Of a DNA stretch of 64,000 nt, positions 9,633 to 19,798 are shown piece by piece. Below the pieces are notes generated by a model. That model saw only the letters and a list, made by a program, of their open reading frames with translations, was not told the origin of the DNA and searched no databases. Location of the stretch: positions 1 to 64,000 of the forward strand of contig WNDY01000001.1 of the NCBI GenBank assembly GCA_009914555.1, read 5' to 3'. A program made the position numbers and the translations under genes. Each line of letters starts with the position of its first letter. Position 1 is the first letter of the stretch. Source of the stretch: Xylophilus sp. Its GTDB lineage: Bacteria > Pseudomonadota > Gammaproteobacteria > Burkholderiales > Burkholderiaceae_C.

Positions 9633-10889
9633 TCACTGGAGTTCGCCGTCGCGGGTCTCGGGAAGGAAGAAATAGACGATCACGGCCGCCAGCGCGAAGA
9701 ATCCGGCGGTAGCGCCGAGGGCGCTGGCCACGCCGTTGCCCTGGGAGAGGAAGCCGACGGCTGCCGGCGCCAGCGCGCTGGCGGCGCGGCCGGTGTTGTA
9801 GATGAAACCCTGCGCCGTGGCGCGGATCGCCGTCGGGAACAGCTCGGCGAAGGTCGGGGCGAAGCCGCTGTAGAAACCCGTGCCGAAGAAGGCAACGACC
9901 GGGCCGAAGGCAAGCAGGACCGCAGCCGACTTGATGGCGACGTACAGCGGCACGGCCACGGCCGACGCCACGAAGAACAGCATGAAGGCACGGCGGCGGC
10001 CGATCCGGTCGGCGATGTAGCCGAACACGATGAAGCCCAGCGCCGCGCCGACCTGCATGACGACGATCCAGGTTGTCGATCGCGTCAGGTCGAAACCCGG
10101 CCCGCCTTGCGCAACCGGTGTCGCCAGGTACGAAGGAATCCAGGTGAACAGTCCCCAGTAGCCGCACATCGCGGCTGACGTGAACGCCAAGCCGACCAGT
10201 GTGGGCCGCAGGTGCTGGCCGAACAGCGCCGCCAGCGCCTCGCGCAGCGTCAGGCGTGTCTTCTGCTGCGCCCAGATGGCGGACTCCTCCGTGTGCCGGC
10301 GCACCCAGAAGGCAAACACCACCGGCACCAGTCCGACCGCGAACGCCCAGCGCCAGCCCAGCGTGGGCAACACGAGCGCAGCCACCAGCGCCGCCAGCGC
10401 GTAGCCCGCCGCGAAGGCGCTCTGCACCCAGGCCATGACCTTGCCGCGGTGCTGTGCCGGCCAGCTTTCGGTGATAAGCGCTGCGCCGGCCGACCACTCG
10501 CCACCCACGCCTAGCCCCAGGATGAAGCGGAACACCATCAGTTGGCCGATGGTCTGGGAGAAGCCGCAGAGGGCCGTGCCCACCGAATAGCAAAGGATGC
10601 TGAGGATCATCGACCGGGTGCGGCCGATGCGGTCGGCCAGGAAGCCGAACACCAGGCCGCCGACCGCCGTCGCCAGCAGGGTCATGGACGCGATGGTGCC
10701 CGCAATGCCCTTGTCGAAGCCAAGGTCCGCGCTGACGTACCTGATCATCATCGCGAACAGCATGAGATCCATGATGTCCAGCATCCAGCCGATGTAGGCG
10801 GAAACGAAAGCCCGCCACTGCTGACGCGTTCTTCCGCTGTACCACTTCGCGGCATCCGCGCCCTGTCCCGCCATCGTCACAGATCCCAT
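9633..10889 (-). CDS. MFS transporter, aromatic-acid/metabolite symporter type
   Basis: This 418-residue major facilitator protein has about 12 membrane segments. The first segment carries GWMLDIMDLMLF, which resembles the acidic motif of aromatic acid:H+ symporters. The loop 2-3 motif FGFLADRIGRTRS and its repeat FGYIADRIGRRRAF are both present, as is FRFILGLGVGGEW in segment 4. The ATG at 10889 (MGSVTMAGQGADAAKWY) is chosen over an in-frame start at 10934. It heads the tautomerase-hydratase-decarboxylase operon, so it probably imports the substrate of that pathway. The promoter should lie in the gap shared with the cupin gene. Confidence 0.88.
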   Translation of the reverse strand: MGSVTMAGQGADAAKWYSGRTRQQWRAFVSAYIGWMLDIMDLMLFAMMIRYVSADLGFDKGIAGTIASMTLLATAVGGLVFGFLADRIGRTRSMILSILCYSVGTALCGFSQTIGQLMVFRFILGLGVGGEWSAGAALITESWPAQHRGKVMAWVQSAFAAGYALAALVAALVLPTLGWRWAFAVGLVPVVFAFWVRRHTEESAIWAQQKTRLTLREALAALFGQHLRPTLVGLAFTSAAMCGYWGLFTWIPSYLATPVAQGGPGFDLTRSTTWIVVMQVGAALGFIVFGYIADRIGRRRAFMLFFVASAVAVPLYVAIKSAAVLLAFGPVVAFFGTGFYSGFAPTFAELFPTAIRATAQGFIYNTGRAASALAPAAVGFLSQGNGVASALGATAGFFALAAVIVYFFLPETRDGELQ

Positions 10890-11020
10890 GGAAGCCTCCG
10901 GTTGTTCGATGCCTGCAGGCCGAGGCATGCACAAAAATGGAAAAACTTGTCTCGATGAAGGGGACTATCAGGCGATTCGGCAGGAAAACCACCTAGTAAA
11001 AACCATTAATAGCTCTTTGC

Positions 11021-11037
11021 GTATCGATGAACGATAC
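11021..11037. promoter_or_regulatory. Palindromic operator-like site (IclR candidate)
   Basis: GTATCG (11021-11026) and CGATAC (11032-11037) form a perfect 6-base inverted repeat around ATGAA. The 171-bp gap separates the leftward transporter operon from the rightward cupin-IclR pair, and the palindrome lies 24 bp before the cupin ATG. IclR-family regulators bind short palindromes of this size, and an iclR-type gene is two genes away. The link is positional inference. A strong ribosome site, AGGAGG, follows at about 11050. Confidence 0.5.
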
Positions 11038-11060
11038 TTTCCTGGACTCCAGGAGGTTTC

Positions 11061-11735
11061 ATGCAGCAGTTCACCTTGCGATTGTTCGAAGACCGCATTC
11101 CCCCCCACCATCCGCCCATCTATCTCCCCGCCGCGGCCCGGGCCGTCTATGTGGTCGAGGGACACCTGACCATCGAATTCCAGACCGGTTCCCAGCACGT
11201 CGCCGCCGGAGGCGCCTGGCTGGGCGACGACGAAGCGGCTTTCCTCGCGGGCGATGCCGAAGCCGTGCTGTGGCGCTGGGAACTCGTGCCAACCGCCGTA
11301 ACGGGTGCCTCCGGTGCCCTGCGCAGCGCGCCGTGGAGCACGTCTACCTGCAAGCTGGCCCAGCCCATCGAACTGGACACCGCGTCGAGCTGGCTCATGC
11401 GCTGCGATCGGGTCCAGTTCCCTCCAGGCGGCGTGGCGCTCACCCATGTCCACCAGGGCCCGGGCATCCGCTGCTGCCTGGAAGGCGAGATCACGATCGA
11501 GACGCTCGGAGAAAGCCATGTGCACAGGCCAGGCGATGCCTGGTTCGAACTCGGCTACGCGCCCGTGCTGGCGCCGACCACCGAGGTAGAGCCAACCACG
11601 TTCATCCGCTGCTTCATCCTTCCACGGGCCTGCAGGGGGCGCTCCTCGTTGCGCCACGTCCTGCCAGAGGACGCCGGCAAGACGAATACGCAGAAGTACC
11701 ACGTGTTCGGCGAGCGATTCGTGCACCTCGGATAA
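11061..11735 (+). CDS. Two-cupin-domain protein of unknown substrate
   Basis: This 224-residue protein has two beta-barrel cupin domains. The first (residues about 20-80) has lost most histidines. The second (about 115-180) has VQFPPGGVALTHVHQGPGIR and a later HVHRPGD, giving possible metal-binding histidines. It has a clear ribosome site, AGGAGG, nine bases before the ATG. It is divergent from the meta-cleavage operon and 63 bp ahead of the iclR gene, so it probably belongs to the same catabolic unit, perhaps acting on the imported substrate. Neither an enzyme activity nor a sensor role can be read from the sequence. Confidence 0.75.
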   Translation: MQQFTLRLFEDRIPPHHPPIYLPAAARAVYVVEGHLTIEFQTGSQHVAAGGAWLGDDEAAFLAGDAEAVLWRWELVPTAVTGASGALRSAPWSTSTCKLAQPIELDTASSWLMRCDRVQFPPGGVALTHVHQGPGIRCCLEGEITIETLGESHVHRPGDAWFELGYAPVLAPTTEVEPTTFIRCFILPRACRGRSSLRHVLPEDAGKTNTQKYHVFGERFVHLG

Positions 11736-11798
11736 AGTCAGGGCTGCCCCGCCCCTCCAGCCCGACCCCCGCGAGTCTTGGACCATCCCACCCTTTCC

Positions 11799-12638
11799 AT
11801 GCAGGGCGACCCCGAAGACGTCGCCCAATCGCCGGCCGACGAAGACGGAGAGGGACACGTCTCCTCCACCTCGGTCGTCTCATTGCGCATCCTCGAACTG
11901 CTGGCCGAAGGCGATGCCGAACTCGGCGTCACTCAACTGGCCGACATGCTGCGAATGCCCAAGGCACGGGTGCATCGCCACCTGACCGCCCTGCGCCTGG
12001 AGGGCTATGTCACCCAGAATGCGCGCACGAGCCGCTACAAGACCGGCTGGCGCCTGTTCCTGCTCGGGCAGAAGCTGGTGCGGCAGTTCGACACCGTCGG
12101 CCTGGCGCGCCCGACCATGGAAGAACTCCGCGACAAGGTGGGACAGACCATTGTCATATCCACCTTCACCGACAACCACGTCGTCGTGCTGGACTTGGTG
12201 CGGGGCCGCAGCCCGCTCGAGATCCTGCTGACGCCCGGCACCCAGTACGCCCTGCACACGGTGGCGCAAGGCAAGATCGTGCTTGCATTCGGGGACCCGG
12301 CGCTGCTCGACCACCTGCTGGCCGCTCCGCTGGCAGCCTGCACGCCCAAGACCATCGTCGATCCGGACCGCCTGCGCGCCGAAATCGGCATTGTGCACAA
12401 ACGGGGCTGGGCCGAAGCCCCGGAAGAGGTCTTCATGGGCGTCAATGCCCTGGCCGCACCGCTGTTCCAGCACGGGGGCACGCTTTTCGGCACGCTGGCC
12501 ATCGTTGGGTCCATCCACTTCCTGCCAACGCAGGCCGATCCCGCCAGCGTCGAGGCGCTGAAGGACGCTGCGGCAAAGATATCCGGTCTGTTGGGAGCGC
12601 AGGCGGCAGGGTCCGGCCCGCACACGGCCTGCCGCTGA
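11799..12638 (+). CDS. IclR-family transcriptional regulator
   Basis: This 279-residue regulator carries an N-terminal winged helix (residues about 25-80: SLRILELLAEGDAELGVTQL, then MPKARVHRHLTALRLEGYV) and the C-terminal IclR effector domain with LVRGRSPLEILLTPGTQYAL and a GPTP-like turn replaced by PGTQ. The ATG at 11799 is used; a TTG at 11778 in the same frame is possible. It follows the cupin gene after 63 bp. By position it probably controls the cupin gene and the divergent transporter-tautomerase-hydratase operon through the palindrome at 11021-11037. Confidence 0.88.
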   Translation: MQGDPEDVAQSPADEDGEGHVSSTSVVSLRILELLAEGDAELGVTQLADMLRMPKARVHRHLTALRLEGYVTQNARTSRYKTGWRLFLLGQKLVRQFDTVGLARPTMEELRDKVGQTIVISTFTDNHVVVLDLVRGRSPLEILLTPGTQYALHTVAQGKIVLAFGDPALLDHLLAAPLAACTPKTIVDPDRLRAEIGIVHKRGWAEAPEEVFMGVNALAAPLFQHGGTLFGTLAIVGSIHFLPTQADPASVEALKDAAAKISGLLGAQAAGSGPHTACR

Positions 12639-12730
12639 GCGCGGTTGCGGTACGCCGGGCTGCACCGCATGACCGCCATGCCCGCCCGATCGACAGAGGC
12701 TGCCGCCCGGAAGCGGGCGGTGGGGAAGGT

Positions 12731-12775
12731 GCCCAGTCGTATTTGCAAAGGATGCTTACATAATCGTCGGCCCTC
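12731..12775 (+). promoter_or_regulatory. Likely promoter of the RND efflux operon
   Basis: The 284-bp gap between the iclR gene and the efflux adaptor holds one clearly AT-richer island. It reads GTATTTGCAAAGG followed by ATGCTTACATAAT (12739-12765). The TATTTGCAA and TTACATA blocks recall the TetR-type operators in front of acrA/ttgA operons, but no tetR gene is adjacent. The promoter call is tentative. Nothing else is seen in this gap. Confidence 0.35.
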
Positions 12776-12922
12776 CACGCCTTTCACGTCATCCTCGGAC
12801 CCACTGTGCCCTCCCTGTCTCCGGGCTCGCCGCCCGTTTCGCCGCTGGGTGACGCCCGGCTTCATCTTCGCTTTACGAACGCGCCGCACCATGGCGGATT
12901 CGCTGCTGCCTGCCTCCCATCC

Positions 12923-14185
12923 ATGAAGTCCTCGACCGCTTCTGCCGTGGTCCGCGCGGCGCGCGGCCTGATGCGCAGCGTGTTGCCGCTGGCCATCGCC
13001 GGCCTGCTCGTCGCCTGCTCGCGCTCCAAAGAGCCGCCGCAGGCCGCCGCGGCGGCGCCCGAAGTCGGCGTCTTCGTGCTGCAACCCGTCCGCCAGACCT
13101 TCACGACCGAGCTGCCGGGCCGGGTCCAGCCCTTCCTGAGCGCCGATATCCGTCCGCAGGTCGGCGGCATCGTCAAGGCCCGCCTGTTCACCGAAGGTGC
13201 GACCGTGCGGGCCGGTCAGGTGCTCTACGAGATCGACCCTGCTCCCTACACCGCCGCGCTGGCCAGCGCCCGTGCCGCGCTGGAGCGCGCCCGCGCCACC
13301 GCCGTGGCGGCCGAATCCACCGCCAAGCGCAATGCCGAGCTGGTGGCCATCGACGCAGTGAGCCGCTAGGTCAACGACCAGGGCCAAGCCGCGCTGGGCC
13401 AGGCCAAGGCCGACGTGGCCACGGCCGAGGCCGCCGTCGAGACGGCGCGCATCAACCTGGGCTACACCAGGATCACTTCGCCGATCGCCGGCCGCACGGC
13501 CACCTCCACGGTCACGCCGGGCGCGCTGGTCACCGCCAACCAGACGACGGCGCTGACCACGGTGCAGCAGATCGACCCGCCCTACATCGGCGTGACCCAG
13601 CCCAGCGCCGAGGTGCTGTGGCTCAAGCGCGAACTCGCCGCAGGCCGGCTGGTCAGGAATGGAGGGGACGCCGCCCGCATGCGCATCGTGCTGGAAGACG
13701 GCAGCCGGTATGGCCGCGACGGCCGGCTCCAGTTCACCGGCATCGCCGTGAACCCGACCACCGGCGCGATCACGCTGCGCGGCACGCTGCCCAATCCCGA
13801 CGCCCTGCTGCTGCCCGGCATGTACGTGCGCGCCGTGATCAAGGAGGGCGTGGACGAGGCGGCCCTGCTGGCGCCGCAGCAGGGCATCACCCGCGACGCG
13901 GTGGGCCGTGCCACGGCCCTGATCGTCGATGCGCAGGACAAGGTGCAGCGCCGCGCCGTCACCCTCAGCCGCGCCGTGGGCAACGGCTGGGTGGTGCGCG
14001 AGGGGCTCGTGCCGGGTGACCGGCTCATCGTCGATGGCACGCAGCAGGTGCGCCCCGGCGACAAGGTGCACGCGGTCGTGGTAGAGGTGCCCGACGCCCC
14101 GGCCAACCAGACCCGCCGCCGGGTGGACGACCCGTCGCCGGAGCAGGCGTTTGGGAACGCGCCCGCCCAGGGCGCCGCCCGCTGA
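12923..14185 (+). pseudogene. RND efflux periplasmic adaptor lipoprotein with in-frame amber codon
   Basis: The frame encodes a 420-residue membrane fusion protein of the AcrA/MexA family. It has a lipoprotein signal with the lipobox LVAC, a lipoyl half-motif (GRVQPFLSADIRPQVGG, then GQVLYEIDPAPY), a helical hairpin and the GYTRITSPIAGRTATSTVTP strand. Codon 149 is TAG (13367-13369), in place of the glutamine expected in AVSRQ, and homology continues in the same frame without any gap. A truncated product would stop inside the coiled-coil hairpin and cannot assemble. The pump gene after it is frameshifted, so the efflux system is probably dead. Confidence 0.88.
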
Positions 14186-14207
14186 CCGTCGCGCGCCCGC
14201 TACCGCC

Positions 14208-17200
14208 ATGGCACGCTTCTTCATCGACCGGTCCATCTTCGCCTGGGTCATCGCCATCGTCATCATGCTCGCCGGCGCGCTCTCGATCGAGACGCTGCCG
14301 CTGGAGCAGTACCCCGACATCGCCCCGCTGGCGATCTCGATCACGGCCAACTACACCGGCGCCTCGGCCCAGACCGTCGAGGACTCGGTTACCCAGGTCA
14401 TCGAGCAGCAGTTGAAGGGCCTGGACAACCTGATCTACATGGGCGGCACCAGCAGCTCCTCCGGCCAGTCGCGCATCACACTGACCTTCAACGCCGGAAC
14501 CAACCCCGACGTGGCCCAGATGAAGGTGCAAAACAAGCTCCAGCAGGCCATGCCGCGGCTGCCGACCTCGGTGCAGAGCCAGGGCGTGACCGTCACCAAG
14601 GCCGGCAACGACTACCTGATGATCGTCTCGCTCTATTCGGAGAACCCGGCGCTCTCGCGCACCGACGTGGGCGACTACATCGCAAGCAACCTGCAGGACG
14701 TGATCAGCCGCATCGACGGCGTGGCCGAGGTGCAGGTGCTGGGCTCTGGCTACGCCATGCGCATCTGGCTGGACCCGCGCAAGCTCGAGAAATACGCGCT
14801 GCAACCTTCCGACGTGAACACCGCGCTGACGGCGCAGAACGCACAGGTCTCCGCCGGGCAGCTCGGCGGCCTGCCGTCCACGGCCCAGCAGCTGCTCAAC
14901 GCGACGGTGACGGCGCGCAGCAAGCTGCAGACGGTCGAGCAGTTCGAGAACGTGGTGCTCAAGACCGCCACGGACGGTTCGATCGTGCTGCTGCGCGACG
15001 TGGCCCGCGTCGAACTCGGCGCCGAGAGCCTGACGGTCCAGCAGCGCCTGGCCGGCCGCGCCGCGGCCGGCATGGGCGTCATGCTCGCCAACGGCGCCAA
15101 CGCGCTGAAGGTGGCCGAGGAGGTGGTGGCCAAGGTCCGGGAGCTGGAGCCGGGCTTCCCGAACCAGATGAAGGCCATCGTCAACTACGACACCACGCCG
15201 TTTGTCGAGGCATCGATCCACGAGGTGGTCAAGGCGTTGGTCGAGGCGATGGTGCTGGTGGTCCTCATCATGTACCTGTTCCTGCAGAACTTCCGCGCCA
15301 CGCTGATCCCCACGATCGCGGTGCCGGTGGTGCTGCTGGGCACCTTCGGCGTGCTGTCGATCCTGGGCTATTCGATCAACACGCTGACCATGTTCGGCAT
15401 GGTGCTGGCCATCGGCCTGCTGGTGGACGACGCGATTGTCGTGGTCGAGAACGTCGAGCGCGTGATGACCGAGGAAGGCCTGGACCCGAAGGAGGCCACG
15501 CGCAAGTCGATGGACGAGATCACGCTGGTGCTGTCGGCCGTGTTCGTGCCGATGGCCTTCTTCGGCGGCTCCACCGGCATCATCTCCGGCAGTTCTCCAT
15601 CACCATCGTCTCGGCCATGATCCTGTCGGTGCTGGTGGCGCTGACGCTGACGCCGGCGCTGTGCGGCACCATCCTCAAGCACATCGAGCATGACGAACAC
15701 GGCCGCCGGCGCGTCCGGCGCGGCCCGCTGGGCTGGCTGGACCGGTTCTTCCTGAAGTTCAACGCCGGCTTCGACCGCACGGCCTCCGGCACCCAGGGTG
15801 TGGTGCTGCGCATGGTGCGCCGCGGCTGGCGCATGATGCTGGTCTATGCCGCGCTCGCGGCGGGATTGGCCTTCGCCTTCGGCCGCCTGCCCACCTCGTT
15901 CCTGCCGATCGAGGACCAGGGCCTGCTGACCGCCGACATCTGCCTGCCGTCGGGCGCCGCCGACGCGCGCATCCAGCAGGTGGCACGCCAGTTCGAGGAC
16001 TACGTGGGTCAACAGCCCGAGGTGGTCACCTACAGCGTGACGACCGGCCTCTCGGGCGATCAAGGCACGGGGGACGCGCCTTCATCAAGCTCCAGCCCTG
16101 GGAGGAGCGTCCCGGCGCCGAGCACACAGCCGAGGCCTTCGCGCGGCGCGCCAATGCGGCCTTCGCCAGGATCCGCGACGCACGGGTGTTCGTGCAGCAG
16201 CCGCCGGCCGTGCGCGGGCTCGGCTCGGCCGCGGGCTTCCTGGTCTACCTGCAGAACACCGGCAGCCTGACGCGCGCGGAGTTCGTGCGGGCGCTGGGCC
16301 AGTTCCTCACGGCCGCGGGCAAGGATCCGGGGCTCACCAGCGTGCGCAACAACACGCTGGACGACACGGCCCAGTTCGCGCTCGACATCGACGACCGGCG
16401 CGCCGGTGCGCTCGGACTCGCGACGGCCGACATCAACAGCACGCTCTCGGCCGCGCTCGGCGGTACCTACGTGAACGACTTCATCGACCGCGGCCGCGTC
16501 AAGAAGGTCTACATCCAGGGCGACGCGCCCTTCCGCATGCTGCCGCAGGACATCGGCATCTGGACCGTGCGCAACAGCGGCGGCCAAATGGTGCCGTTCT
16601 CGGCCTTCACCTCCCAGCGGTGGACCTTCGGCCCGACGCAGCTGCAGCGCTTCAACGGCGTGCCCGCGTTCGAGATCCAGGGCAACTCGGCCGCCGGCGT
16701 GAGTTCGGGCGCCGCCATGCGGCGCATCGAGGAGATCGCCGGCAAGCTGCCCGCAGGCACCGGCCATGCCTGGGCCGGCGCCTCGTTCGAGGAGCGCCGC
16801 TCGGGCGCGCAGGCGCCGCTGCTCTATGCGGTGTCGATCCTGTTCGTGTTCCTGTGCCTGGCTGCGCTCTACGAGAGCTGGTCGGTGCCGTTCTCGGTGA
16901 TTCTGGTCGTGCCGCTGGGCGTCGTCGGCGCGGTGGCCTTCACCACGCTGCGCGGCATGTCCAACGACGTGTACTTCCAGGTCGGCCTGCTGACCACCGT
17001 GGGTCTGAGCTGCAAGAACGCCATCCTGATCGTGGAGTTCGCCAAGCAGCTCCAGGAGCAGGGCCGCGACCTGTTCGACGCCACGCTCGAAGCGGTGCGC
17101 CTGCGGTTGCGGCCGATTCTCATGACCTCGCTGGCCTTCGGCTTCGGCGTGCTGCCGCTCGTGGTCGGCGTGGGCGCCGGCGCCGCCGGCCGCCAGGCCA

Positions 17201-17349
17201 TCGGCACGGCGGTGTTCGGCGGCATGGTCTCGGCCACGGTGCTGGGCATCTTCTTCGTGCCGGTGTTCTTCACGCTGATCCGCAGCTTCTTCCGCGCCCG
17301 CGTGCAGGCACCCGTGGCCTCCGGCGCCCATCACGGAGGTGCCGCCTGA
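14208..17349 (+). pseudogene. RND efflux inner-membrane pump with two frameshifts
   Basis: The homologous region covers a full hydrophobe/amphiphile efflux RND transporter of about 1,045 residues, starting at the ATG at 14208 ([14 protein letters not shown]). Typical parts are [20 protein letters not shown], the proton-relay helix [18 protein letters not shown], and the C-terminal GLSCKNAILIVEFAK. Frame one breaks near 15588, just after GGSTGII. Frame two ([15 protein letters not shown]) breaks near 16065 after DQGTG. Frame three (GRAFIKLQPWEERPG) continues to the stop at 17349. The first break looks like one lost base. No functional pump can be made unless these are sequencing errors. Confidence 0.88.
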
Positions 17350-18818
17350 TGCGCCACTCCGCCCTTGCCCTGGCCGCGCTGGCGGCCCTGCTGGCCCTGG
17401 CCGGCTGCACCAACCTCGCGCCCGACTACGCCCGCCCGGCCGTGCCGCTGCCCGCCGCGTGGCCCGCCGGCAGCGCGCCGGCGCCCGCATCGGCCACTCC
17501 GGCCGTGGCCGACCTCGCCGTCGACGACTTCCTGCGCGACGAGCGCCTGCGCGGCACCGTGCGGCTCGCGCTCGACAACAACCGCGACCTGCGCGTGGCC
17601 GCGTTCAACATCGACCGCGCCCGCGCCCAGTACGGCATCCAGCGCGCGGCGCTGTTCCCGGCCGTCAGCGCCACCGGCGCGGTCACACGTGCGCGCACCG
17701 CAGCCGACACCACGACCACCGGCCGCTCGACCACTACCAACACCTTCAGCGCTGGCGTCGGCTTCTCCAGCTGGGAGATCGACTTCTTCAACCGCGTCGG
17801 CAACCTCACCGACGCCGCGCTGGAGACATACTTCTCCACTGCCGACACGCAGCGCAGCACGCGGCTCGCGCTGGTGGCCGACACCGCCACCGCCTGGCTC
17901 ACGCTCGCGGCCGACCAGCGCCGGCTGCAGCTCGCGCGCGACACGCTCAAGAGCCAGCAGGCGACCTACGACCTGACCTCGCGCGCCCACGCGGTCGGCG
18001 CCGAGTCGGGCCTGACGCTCGCGCAGACCCGCGCCACGGCCGAATCGGCGCGCGCCGACGTGGCCTCGTACAGCCGCGCGGTGGCGCAGGACCGCAACGC
18101 GCTCGCGCTGCTGGTCGGCGCGCAGGTGCCGGACGCCCTGCTGCCGGTGGCGCCGGCGGCCAACGGCGACCCGGCCGCGCCACTGCCCGAGGCCGCGGCT
18201 CTGGTCGGCGTGCCGGACGGCCTGCCCTCGGACGTGCTGGTCAACCGTCCGGACGTGCTGGCCGCCGAGCACACGCTGCGCGGCGCCTTCGCCAGCATCG
18301 GCGCGGCGCGCGCGGCCTTCTTCCCGCGCATCACGCTGACCACGCAGGCCGGCGGCGCCAGCCGCGACCTCGACCGCCTGTTCGCCGGCGACAACCGCGC
18401 CTGGAGCTTTGCGCCGCAGATCGTGCTGCCGATCTTCACCGCCGGCCAGCTGCAGGCCAGCCTCGACGTGGCCCGCATCACGCGCGACATCAACGTCGCG
18501 CAGTACGAGAAGACGCTGCAGACCGCCTTCCGCGAAGTGGCCGACGCGCTGGCCGCCCGCGCCACGCTCGGCGAGCAGCTCGACGCCCAGCGCGCGCTGC
18601 TCGCAGCCGATGTCACGGCGTTCTCGCTGTCGCAGTCGCGCTGGCGCACGGGGGTGGACAGCTACCTCGATGTGCAGGTCAACCAGCGCGCGCTCTACAC
18701 CGCGGGGCAGGCGCTGATCACGCTGCAGCTGGCCGAGCAGGCCAACCGCATCACGCTCTACAAGGTGCTGGGCGGCGGCTGGCGCACGGCCCAGGCCGGC
18801 ACCACGGCATCGCCCTGA
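17349..18818 (+). CDS. RND efflux outer-membrane channel lipoprotein (OprM/NodT family)
   Basis: This 489-residue outer-membrane factor begins with a lipoprotein signal ending in the lipobox LALAGC (residue about 20), followed by the family opening NLAPDYARPAVPLPAAW. The two structural repeats are visible: NRDLRVAAFNIDRARAQYGI in the first, and RPDVLAAEHTLRGAFASIGA in the second, with the SYLDVQVNQRALY end. The ATG shares its A with the TGA of the pump gene, so the two were translationally coupled. The reading frame is intact although the two upstream partners are broken. Confidence 0.9.
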   Translation: MRHSALALAALAALLALAGCTNLAPDYARPAVPLPAAWPAGSAPAPASATPAVADLAVDDFLRDERLRGTVRLALDNNRDLRVAAFNIDRARAQYGIQRAALFPAVSATGAVTRARTAADTTTTGRSTTTNTFSAGVGFSSWEIDFFNRVGNLTDAALETYFSTADTQRSTRLALVADTATAWLTLAADQRRLQLARDTLKSQQATYDLTSRAHAVGAESGLTLAQTRATAESARADVASYSRAVAQDRNALALLVGAQVPDALLPVAPAANGDPAAPLPEAAALVGVPDGLPSDVLVNRPDVLAAEHTLRGAFASIGAARAAFFPRITLTTQAGGASRDLDRLFAGDNRAWSFAPQIVLPIFTAGQLQASLDVARITRDINVAQYEKTLQTAFREVADALAARATLGEQLDAQRALLAADVTAFSLSQSRWRTGVDSYLDVQVNQRALYTAGQALITLQLAEQANRITLYKVLGGGWRTAQAGTTASP

Positions 18819-18825
18819 AAAGGCA

Positions 18826-18876
18826 GGGGTATGCACTCATAGCGCCCATCGTCTGTGCGCAGCAGACCTATACCCC
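18826..18876. repeat. Intergenic inverted repeat with GGGGTAT/ATACCCC ends (copy A)
   Basis: GGGGTAT at 18826-18832 and ATACCCC at 18870-18876 enclose a smaller hairpin, GTCTG (18851-18855) with CAGAC (18863-18867). The element begins eight bases after the stop of the outer-membrane channel gene and ends inside the 3' end of the convergent aldehyde dehydrogenase pseudogene. It could be a bidirectional terminator or a copy of a small dispersed repeat; similar half-site pairs occur at other gene ends in this window. There is no T-run. Confidence 0.5.
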
Positions 18877-19758
18877 AGTAGTCTCGCCGAAGTCGATCTC
18901 GCGGATCGCGTGCAGCGCCTTCGACAGGTCGCGCGTGTAGATCGACGAGGTCAGGCCGTACTCGCAGTCGTTGGTCAGCGCGATGGCTTCATCAAGGCCG
19001 TCCACCACCTGGACCGGCAGTACCGGGCCGAAGATCTCTTTGCGCATGATCTTTATGTCGGCGGCCCCTTGCCGCCGAGCTCGAGGTTGAGCTTGGTGAT
19101 GTTGTCGGCCGCCGCGGCCATAATGCGGCTGCCGGTGACCACGCTGCCGGTGAAGCTGACCATGTCCACGCCGGCATGCACCCGACAGCGCGCCACCGGT
19201 CGCGCCGGTGCCGTAGACCACGTTGAACACGCCCGGCGGCAGATCGGTCTGCGCCAGCAGTTTTGTGAACAGGTGGCAGTTGATTGGCGTCTCTTCGCTC
19301 GGCTTGATGACGATGGTGTTGCCGGCCACCACGCCGAGCGGCTTGCGGAACAGGAAGATGTTCTCGTCGGGGCGGTCGCTGGTGATGATCTCGCCTTCGA
19401 GCCGGCGCACCCATTCGGCCATGTAGTCGAGGTAGTCGGCGGTGAAGTTCACCTCGACCTCGGCCAGGCCGGCGATCTTGCCCTGCTCCTCGGTGATGGT
19501 GTGCGCCAGGCCCGGCACGTTCTCGCGCAGCTTGGCGGCGATGCGGCGCAGGTGGCCCGCGCGCTCTATGGCCGGCTTGCGCGCCCAGCCCTTCTGTGCC
19601 GCACGGGCCGCTGCGATGGCGCGGTCGACCTCCTGCTGCGACGAGAGCGGCGAGCGCGCCAGCACGGCGCCGGTCGCGGGGTTCAGCACGTCGTGCACCT
19701 CGGCGCTGGCTGCAAATTCGCCGTGGATGTAGTTGCGCAGGACCGGCACCGAGCTCAT
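18868..19758 (-). pseudogene. Aldehyde dehydrogenase, internally deleted and truncated (AldA-like)
   Basis: The first 140 residues match NAD-dependent aldehyde dehydrogenases of the lactaldehyde/glycolaldehyde type (NYIHGEFAASAEVHDVLNPA, ITEEQGKIAGLAEVEV). Then the segment with the catalytic asparagine (PWNFP region) is missing: FRKPLGVVAG joins directly to NTIVIKPSEETP. After a frameshift near 19200 the GG(K) region is readable only in another frame. A second deletion then joins it to MRKEIFGPVLPV, removing the catalytic cysteine. The C-terminus stops at FGETTGV, short of the usual 60 residues. It cannot be an active dehydrogenase. Confidence 0.88.
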
Positions 19759-19798
19759 GGCATCTCCTTGGGGGTGAGGGTTCGGTGCGGTGCGTTAG

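Noticed and set aside
7823..13369. Reassignment of TAG to an amino acid, to explain two in-frame amber codons
   Set aside because: Other clearly intact genes end with TAG (pcaH, the SGNH hydrolase gene), and the region is full of other lesions, so mutation is the simpler explanation.
12035..14350. Minus-strand frame of 771 codons over the iclR and efflux adaptor genes
   Set aside because: A shadow frame without motifs, spanning two unrelated genes and a promoter gap.
18816..18900. Riboswitch or structured RNA after the outer-membrane channel gene
   Set aside because: The segment lies at the convergent ends of two genes, so it cannot be a leader; it was recorded as repeat copy A.
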